A stretch of 37,016 nucleotides of DNA. Origin: JBGMEA01 sp964444065. GTDB lineage: Bacteria; Bacillota; Clostridia; Eubacteriales; Anaerofustaceae. How positions within the stretch are numbered: position 1 is the first letter of the stretch; each line of letters starts with the position of its first letter. The stretch is from assembly GCA_964444065.1 (NCBI GenBank), contig CAYUFL010000015.1, positions 1-37,016 on the forward strand. Direction: 5' to 3'. The position numbers and the translations under genes were made by a program. This document shows positions 32,602 to 37,016 of this stretch, one piece after another. The notes beneath the pieces were generated by a model. That model worked only from the letters and a program-made list of their open reading frames with translations. It had not been told where the DNA came from and ran no database searches.

Positions 32602-33822
32602 TCATCGTTCGCGCTCATCGCGATTTCTGCTATTGCGACGCATGTTGCGTCTTGCTTCGCGCTCTTCACGATCCTTCAAGAATACTTCTGAAATGACTTC
32701 TTTAACGCGCTGCGGTGCTAGCTTCATAGCCTGCAGAAAATCACTTGTCTGTTCGTACAACTGCTCCCAGTTGTTCTGCGAACTAAATAACCGTGATGAA
32801 ATTTCGCGCAGCTGTCGTGTCAAATCAGTTATCTTACTCCTTGAAAGAACACCCTCCTTTGCGAGTGATATCACTTCTTTATAGTCCTGCTCAGTTAACT
32901 CCACTTTTCCAAACATCTTTTTCCGGCCCAGTTCATCAAGCTCACGAAACGTCTTGCTTGCCTTATGCTCCACAACCAATTTTTCAGAAATCGAAACAAG
33001 CTCCTTATGTTGTATTTCCACTTGCTTCTCAATTAGTGTGAGCTTTTCGGCATCCTGCTGTATCTTGTAATCGAGAACAGACAGATGCTGCATCGTGCTT
33101 CCGCGAACACCGCGCTCAAAATCCTTGAACCCGACATTTTTCATGTGCTCAAAGAATCTGTCTTGCAAGAGCGAATATGATGGAATCAACACAGCTTTTC
33201 CGTCCTCAGTCCGTATGGGTTCGCCGTTTTCATCCAATGCCTTTACGGAAGCCCACTTCTTGGAATGGCTGACCTGGTGAATCACCTCCTTGACTGTGCC
33301 AACCAAGGCTTTGTCCTTGCATCTTTTAGACCACCGTATTTCCTTCTCCACCACAGGAATATATACAACATGCAGATGATAGTGATATACATCCCGATTC
33401 AGTTCCTCTGACAGGCTTTTGTTACGTTCGTCAGCGTGCATGACAGCCGACAGGATAAATTGCTCCCCACCCACTTCCTGAACGGCCATCTTGTACGCCT
33501 CAGCAAAGAAATCCTTTGCATATTCTAAGCCGCCGTGTTGCTCAAAATACGATGTGTTGACGTCAAACACCATCTCTGCAAAAACATCAGCGTCCGGCTT
33601 TAAACCGCGTGTACTGATTATCCCTTCCTCAAGCAATTGATCAAAAACTTGAGTATAAGTGCCGTTAATGCCTTTATAACGAATATTGAGATAGCTTCTA
33701 TCCTGTACAATGTCGGGATTTGAATAGACTTCGTTTTTGCGTTCATTATGACGCTCACGAATAGAGAAGTTGTTACGTGAATACGATTTGTTTCTGACAA
33801 CCGAGCGATCAACCTTTGTCAT
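32602..33822 (-). CDS. MobV/Pre-family relaxase
   Basis: 406 residues. Relaxases of this family (MobM of pMV158) nick oriT and lead the strand into a recipient. The N-terminal motif includes SIRERHNERKNEVYSNPDI with H25, E27, R28 and E31, where MobM has its catalytic His. Motif III follows at about 128-160 (VMHADERN ... YHYHLHVVYIPV), the metal-binding HxDE and HxH groups. The C-terminal third is coiled coil and Arg-rich (REARRNMRRNSRNRDERER). AAAGGAG precedes the ATG. The matching oriT is directly upstream. The 3' end faces the LytTR gene with a 30-base gap and no terminator. Confidence 0.94.
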   Translation of the reverse strand: MTKVDRSVVRNKSYSRNNFSIRERHNERKNEVYSNPDIVQDRSYLNIRYKGINGTYTQVFDQLLEEGIISTRGLKPDADVFAEMVFDVNTSYFEQHGGLEYAKDFFAEAYKMAVQEVGGEQFILSAVMHADERNKSLSEELNRDVYHYHLHVVYIPVVEKEIRWSKRCKDKALVGTVKEVIHQVSHSKKWASVKALDENGEPIRTEDGKAVLIPSYSLLQDRFFEHMKNVGFKDFERGVRGSTMQHLSVLDYKIQQDAEKLTLIEKQVEIQHKELVSISEKLVVEHKASKTFRELDELGRKKMFGKVELTEQDYKEVISLAKEGVLSRSKITDLTRQLREISSRLFSSQNNWEQLYEQTSDFLQAMKLAPQRVKEVISEVFLKDREEREARRNMRRNSRNRDERER

Positions 33823-33860
33823 AGCAGTAGTCTCCTTTCATCATCGACGCTTGGGAGACG

Positions 33861-33914
33861 AACACTTCCGCAGGAAGTGTATTACCCACTATGACACTTT
33901 CAGACGAGCTGAAA
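33861..33914 (-). other. oriT: Origin of transfer, MobV type
   Basis: On the minus strand a hairpin CTTTCAG/CTGAAAG (33914-33908 and 33902-33896) is followed by CATAGTGGGTAATACACTT (33892-33874) and then a second hairpin ACACTTCC/GGAAGTGT (33879-33872 and 33868-33861). The middle sequence matches the pMV158 nick region TAGTGTG/TTATAC closely. By that alignment the cut would be at the GpT between 33884 and 33883. Location just upstream of the MobV relaxase gene agrees. Confidence 0.82.
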
Positions 33915-33954
33915 GATGCCATGTGGGCGCTCCCGCGGGGCTCTGCGAGGCTTA

Positions 33955-34037
33955 AAATACCTGGGTATTCCGGAATATTTCCGCACGTATTCAACACGCT
34001 GAAAACAAATAATGCACCATAAAGGTGCAAATATTTG
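33955..34037. repeat. Inverted repeats downstream of the ParR-like gene
   Basis: AATACC/GGTATT with a 2-base loop overlaps the palindrome ATTCCGGAAT. Further right CAAATAATGCACC (34006-34018) pairs with GGTGCAAATATTTG (34024-34037) with one bulged base. The latter may end or attenuate the parM-parR transcript, while the former may add to oriT or a centromere. Confidence 0.45.
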
Positions 34038-34069
34038 TTGCTCGTTAAACAAATGTGAACCATCATGGT

Positions 34070-34363
34070 TCATATCTCCTCCAAAGACGACAACAGCGCA
34101 TCTGGCAGTTCGGTTATTTTCTCCGTTGTCTGCAACACGGCTGTTCTTTTTTCCGCTGTGGGAGTAGAAAACGAAATACCCTTCAAACCTTCTATGATTA
34201 TTTGCTGTATTGTTTCCACCATACGGCTCTCATCTTGTGCCTTGATGATGCAGTCCACCACATATTCACTGCGCCGCTTTGCGGACTGTGCCGAGAAAAG
34301 GGCGAAGGCCTCGCGATGACGCAGATTTTCCATGTCGAACGTAAGATACCGTCTCTCTCGCAT
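34070..34363 (-). CDS. Small ParR-like partner of the ParM protein
   Basis: I place the start at the ATG encoding MRERRYLTFD (34363), which lies 4 bases after the parM stop. 97 residues. The N-terminal half (RYLTFDMENLRHREAFALF ... KRRSEYVVDCIIKA) has the strand-helix-helix rhythm of ribbon-helix-helix ParR proteins, including the KR-SEY helix start. The C-terminal half is polar and helical, as in adaptors that touch the ParM filament. Position directly after parM matches parMR operons. The family call is by analogy. Sequence similarity to known ParR is weak. Confidence 0.68.
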   Translation of the reverse strand: MRERRYLTFDMENLRHREAFALFSAQSAKRRSEYVVDCIIKAQDESRMVETIQQIIIEGLKGISFSTPTAEKRTAVLQTTEKITELPDALLSSLEEI

Positions 34364-34367
34364 ATCC

Positions 34368-35255
34368 TCACCCCAGCAGAAGCTTATAGCCTTCGGCATT
34401 AGCGAAACGGTCAAGGATAACGATAGTGTTGACCTCCCGCGAATGAAGCCTATGCCCCAGCAACTCTGCGCCGCCACCCGCAAAAACGACTGGCAATTTC
34501 AAATCCAGTCCGCGTTCGCGTAGAGCGTTAAGCAATTCTTTGAGATAACGCTGCATTTGACGCTCTACAATGACACGGATTTTTTCTTTTTCAGCGTGTT
34601 GGATACGCCCCTGCATGGCGTCGGCAATCAGCGCGTCCGACAGGATAATGTTTTCCTGCTGCAGCTCACCGCGAATATCATTAAATAATGTGATCGTTCC
34701 CATGCGCAGACTCGCGCAGCTCCCTCTGTCCACTTTGAATTCATGCAGCGTCAGAACATCCACGGTATACCCGCCAATGTCCACCAACGTAATGTTATTG
34801 TATTCTTTCAGCTGCTGATAGTACTTGCAGAGCGCAGCGTGGCCTTGAGCAAACACTTTGCAGTCCTCAATTCTGCAATGGTAATCCGCTTCCTCAAACC
34901 GGAAGAACAAATCATCCCGTAGAAAGTATCGAAGAAACGCATCCTTCTGTGCGCCATAAATGTCTATAGGCAAGCCCACACCGAGCAATATATCAGCAAA
35001 CGTTGTACCCGCCGCTTTCATTGCGTTTGCGATAGCCGGAAGCGTGAGAATAAAGGCGTCATCCTCCTTGGTCTTTTCCTGTTGAAAGTTCATTCGTTTG
35101 CCGCCGATGGCATAGTATGTGCCATCATAGAACAGTTGCATTTCGCTGGTGATAAACTCTCTGTCGCTCATGGCAAATCCCGAAGCGTACAGCATCCGCT
35201 CTGAAGATTTGGTGTTGTAGTTTCCATTATCAACTCCGATTTTAATTTTTGTCAT
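34368..35255 (-). CDS. ParM/StbA family actin-like segregation protein
   Basis: 295 residues with the actin-fold nucleotide signature: phosphate 1 IGVDNGNYNTKS (D9), phosphate 2 LVDIGGYTVDVLTL (D159) and adenosine motif VFAGGGAELL (about 258-266). ParM filaments push plasmid copies apart. On integrating elements such genes are thought to stabilise an excised, replicating form. The upstream 167 bases carry ordered repeats suitable as a centromere. The start is the ATG at 35255 with AAAGGA 8 bases upstream. It is followed by the ParR-like gene. Confidence 0.92.
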   Translation of the reverse strand: MTKIKIGVDNGNYNTKSSERMLYASGFAMSDREFITSEMQLFYDGTYYAIGGKRMNFQQEKTKEDDAFILTLPAIANAMKAAGTTFADILLGVGLPIDIYGAQKDAFLRYFLRDDLFFRFEEADYHCRIEDCKVFAQGHAALCKYYQQLKEYNNITLVDIGGYTVDVLTLHEFKVDRGSCASLRMGTITLFNDIRGELQQENIILSDALIADAMQGRIQHAEKEKIRVIVERQMQRYLKELLNALRERGLDLKLPVVFAGGGAELLGHRLHSREVNTIVILDRFANAEGYKLLLG

Positions 35256-35380
35256 CTCGTAAATCCTTTCTGTCTTCTGTATTTGTTGTCCCTAATGTTC
35301 CAAACCCACCTAGTTGTTTTTACATAGTGATCCCTCCTTCCCCCTGTGACGGTCGTGACGATAGTGACGGTATTTTTCAT
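35252..35380 (-). CDS. Possible 42-aa leader ORF overlapping the parM start
   Basis: An ATG at 35380 opens a frame that reads through the three GTCAC-type repeats (TVTIVTTVT) and ends in a TGA that overlaps the parM ATG in an ATGA arrangement. The ribosome site is weak (AGGG 7 bases upstream). The product is basic with no known domain. It may be a coupling leader or chance. Confidence 0.22.
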   Translation of the reverse strand: MKNTVTIVTTVTGGRRDHYVKTTRWVWNIRDNKYRRQKGFTR

Positions 35381-35426
35381 ACTGCAACCCTATCAAAAAT
35401 ATCGACACGACCGACACGATGGTCAC
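35346..35426. repeat. Two opposed triplets of 9-bp-period repeats (centromere or iteron candidate)
   Basis: GTGACG occurs at 35346, 35355 and 35364, exactly 9 bases apart. Related sequences in the other orientation start at 35403 (CGACAC), 35412 (CGACAC) and 35421 (GGTCAC), again exactly 9 apart. The two arrays face each other around an A+T-rich centre at about 35385. They lie between the RepA-like gene and parM, overlapping the stop codon of the former. Confidence 0.75.
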
Positions 35427-36574
35427 GGCTCCAATCTTTCAAGCATGAGCTTAATCATCCTTCCAGCATGTGTACGCTTGGTCTCAATACGGATGCCATA
35501 CTCATTCCATAGCCTGTCCGCACTAACATTCAGTTTTCGTGTCAATACGTTTGGCTGAATATCCATCTCATCCAGTCTTTCAATCAAATCAGATGCGCTC
35601 CCGATCCATTCAGGAGATTCAGACGTGAGCAACTTCGCAACAGATTCCAACAGCGGGTCAGGCGGTTCCTTCCACAATTGTATTTCAGATTTTGCAAGCT
35701 GCCAGACGCAACGCTCACTGTCAAACAAAAGGTATAGTCGCTGATTCTGTTGATCGCGCCCCACAACATCCAGTACCGCTTTGTTGTCTGTCCTCTTTTC
35801 TTTCAGCATGATGAAAGCGCCATCCGCAGCTCCAAGCAGTCCGTTGGTGCCGGATATTGTGTCAAAACAATCCTCCGCACTTTGCTTACGTGTATGATGG
35901 ACTAACAGGATACATATGTTATACTGGTCTGCCGTTTGCTTGAGCCGGGTTACGATTTCATAATCGCTGGCATAGCTGTATTTCTCGCCGCCGACCTCTC
36001 GGATTCTTTGAAGGGTATCTATAATAATCAGTTTGGTATTTGGATGCTCGCTTATAAACTTTTTTAGTTGTCCGTCCAGACCTTCCCGCAGGTTTTTGGC
36101 ATGGGTAGCAAAGTGAAAGTTATCAATACCGTCCATACCAAACATACGGGATAAACGCTTTTGTAGCCTTGCGTAATCATCCTCTAAAGCAAGATACAGC
36201 ACCGTACCTTTATGAACAGTATGCTCCCACAGGGGAGCACCGCTGCTCACATGGTATCCGAGTTGAGCCATGAAAAAGGATTTGCCCACCTTTGGGGCTC
36301 CCGCAAACAGATATGCACCAGAGCATATGAGATTATCGACAATCTTCATCTTGGGTCGATACGCTGTATCGTACAACTCTGTCAGCGATATGGTGTAAAG
36401 ATAGTCCGGTGAACTGATCATCTGAAAATCGTTCCAATCATCCAGATCAGATTCATTGTTGATTTTCAGCTCTCTTTCAGATATGCTGGTCTCAATACTT
36501 GGAGAAAGTGATTGCCTATTGTCTGTTGCAGCAGACATACAAGGAGCGGTCACTTTTTCATTTATCGAGCTCAT
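35423..36574 (-). CDS. RepA-like AAA/RecA-fold ATPase (putative replicative helicase)
   Basis: 383 residues. The ATPase core (about 85-300) resembles the RSF1010 RepA / AAA_25 family of hexameric helicases: Walker A AGAPKVGKSFF (91-101), LYLALEDDYARLQKRL, Walker B TKLIIIDTLQRIR (near 180-192), then ILLVHHTRK and ISGTNGLLGAADGAFIM, the sensor regions. The C-terminal part has a winged-helix-like segment. In mobile elements this protein likely unwinds DNA for replication of the excised form. Its ATG overlaps the stop of the RHH gene (ATGA), so the two are translationally coupled. Confidence 0.87.
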   Translation of the reverse strand: MSSINEKVTAPCMSAATDNRQSLSPSIETSISERELKINNESDLDDWNDFQMISSPDYLYTISLTELYDTAYRPKMKIVDNLICSGAYLFAGAPKVGKSFFMAQLGYHVSSGAPLWEHTVHKGTVLYLALEDDYARLQKRLSRMFGMDGIDNFHFATHAKNLREGLDGQLKKFISEHPNTKLIIIDTLQRIREVGGEKYSYASDYEIVTRLKQTADQYNICILLVHHTRKQSAEDCFDTISGTNGLLGAADGAFIMLKEKRTDNKAVLDVVGRDQQNQRLYLLFDSERCVWQLAKSEIQLWKEPPDPLLESVAKLLTSESPEWIGSASDLIERLDEMDIQPNVLTRKLNVSADRLWNEYGIRIETKRTHAGRMIKLMLERLEP

Positions 36575-36897
36575 TCACACTCTCCCTTCATGCCCGCCAT
36601 TGTCATGGCAATGAGCTCAATTGTAGCCAGTAACTCATCGTCAACCAGCTGACCTGATGCAACTCGCTGCAACTCCGCAAACACAGAAGCGAGTTCATTG
36701 CGTAGTGCTTTATACACACGAGGATTGCCTTGCACAACCACATCGCGATCTTGTAGCCTTCGGATGATATAGTCCTGCTTGGTCAGGCCGGAGAGCCGCA
36801 CAGCGGTTTCAAGCTGTTCATCCTCCTCAGGTGAAATACGGAACGCTACAGTTTTGTTCCTCCAACGGCCTTTGCCGTCATATACCTTTAGTGACAT
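36571..36897 (-). CDS. MobC-like ribbon-helix-helix protein
   Basis: 108 residues. The N-terminal KTVAFRISPEEDEQLETAVR and LSGLTKQDYIIRRL form a ribbon-helix-helix DNA-binding unit of the type in plasmid mobilization (MobC) and element control proteins. The C-terminal helices (LRNELASVFAELQRVASGQL) are probably for dimer or partner contact. It starts 1 base after the integrase stop, is overlapped by the next gene, and so belongs to the int-rhh-repA run. It may help the relaxase at oriT or regulate excision. Confidence 0.8.
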   Translation of the reverse strand: MSLKVYDGKGRWRNKTVAFRISPEEDEQLETAVRLSGLTKQDYIIRRLQDRDVVVQGNPRVYKALRNELASVFAELQRVASGQLVDDELLATIELIAMTMAGMKGECE

Positions 36898-36898
36898 A

Positions 36899-37016
36899 TC
36901 AAAATCCTCCTTCGCGTTGTATGTTCAGTTGGGTTGCCATTTCCGTCTGTTTGGATGGGAACAGGTGGGCATAGCGATAAGTAATGTCGATACTCTCATG
37001 CCCTACGCGATCAGCG
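36899..37016 (-). CDS. Tyrosine recombinase (integrase), C-terminal fragment
   Basis: Only the last 38 codons are in the window. They read ADRVGHESIDITYRYAHLFP and end EGGF. This is the end of a phage/ICE-type tyrosine integrase: the GHE segment holds the conserved second His, and the Tyr in ITYRYAHL is at the position of the nucleophile. It would insert and excise the element. Strand and closeness to the RHH gene indicate joint transcription. The rest of the gene and the attachment site at that end lie to the right. Confidence 0.88.
   Translation of the reverse strand, partial: ADRVGHESIDITYRYAHLFPSKQTEMATQLNIQREGGF

Noticed and set aside
33922..33950. G+C-rich imperfect inverted repeat next to oriT as a terminator
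   Set aside because: Pairing is broken and there is no T-run; better seen as part of the transfer-origin region or chance.
34070..34483. Longer start for the ParR-like gene, adding 40 residues
   Set aside because: The extension is antisense-like, overlaps the end of parM and has no ribosome site; the ATG at 34363 just after the parM stop fits operon structure.
1..37016. CRISPR arrays, tRNA or rRNA genes
   Set aside because: No regularly spaced repeat with unique spacers and no cloverleaf or rRNA-like sequence was found by eye.

Overview
The window looks like a chromosomal segment of a low-to-moderate G+C Firmicute of class Clostridia. This rests on the gene order whiA-ftsK/spoIIIE-rimO-pgsA-cinA-recA-rny, on the rpmB // Asp23-fakA-recG-rsmD-coaD arrangement, on a Firmicutes-type LexA box at recA, on Shine-Dalgarno sites close to AGGAGG and on TTG starts. 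Genus cannot be decided from the sequence alone. No rRNA, tRNA, CRISPR array or intact insertion sequence was seen.

Region 1 (1-22.6 kb) is mostly core chromosome. From right to left on the minus strand run whiA, a SpoIIIE/FtsK translocase, rimO, pgsA, cinA and recA (own promoter plus SOS box), then the 5' end of rny. Around 8.2-10.3 kb lie a peptidoglycan-binding-repeat protein, a CoaC-like flavoprotein with altered catalytic motifs, and a bacteriohemerythrin. The next minus operon (15.9 to 10.4 kb) is Asp23/YloU, FakA/YloV, RecG, RsmD, CoaD and a coiled-coil protein, divergent from rpmB. Then come an Lrp/AsnC regulator, a YihY-like membrane protein, a DivIC-like division protein with TatD, a NYN-LOTUS putative RNase, an EamA transporter, a CatB/Vat-type acetyltransferase and a small zinc-ribbon protein. 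A bidirectional terminator and about 0.6 kb of non-coding DNA follow.

Region 2 (about 22.6 kb to the right edge) is a mobile element whose integrase continues past the window. From the right: the C-terminus of a tyrosine recombinase, a MobC-like ribbon-helix-helix protein, a RepA-like hexameric-helicase-type ATPase, a ParM/StbA actin-like protein with a small ParR-like partner, a well-formed MobV-type oriT, and a MobV/Pre relaxase. There is no type IV secretion apparatus in view, so it reads as an integrative mobilizable element, or part of a larger ICE, that carries a plasmid-like partition and replication module. Two oppositely oriented sets of three 9-bp-period repeats sit between the RepA-like gene and parM.

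The cargo is the most interesting part. An eight-gene minus-strand operon (31.66 to 23.2 kb) is headed by a perfect consensus sigma-A promoter. It encodes two zinc-motif FHA proteins, two PP2C phosphatases, a membrane FHA protein, a transmembrane Ser/Thr kinase with an extracellular leucine-rich-repeat domain, a Pro/Thr-rich lipoprotein, and a 572-residue protein of unknown family with a triplicated His/Cys motif. A divergent LytTR regulator, whose receiver domain has lost the phospho-acceptor Asp and the conserved Lys, faces this operon across a 0.2-kb two-promoter region. I infer a self-contained phospho-Thr signalling island that senses something outside the cell (LRR kinase, lipoprotein) and relays it to FHA readers and the unknown protein. 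Its output is not evident from the sequence.
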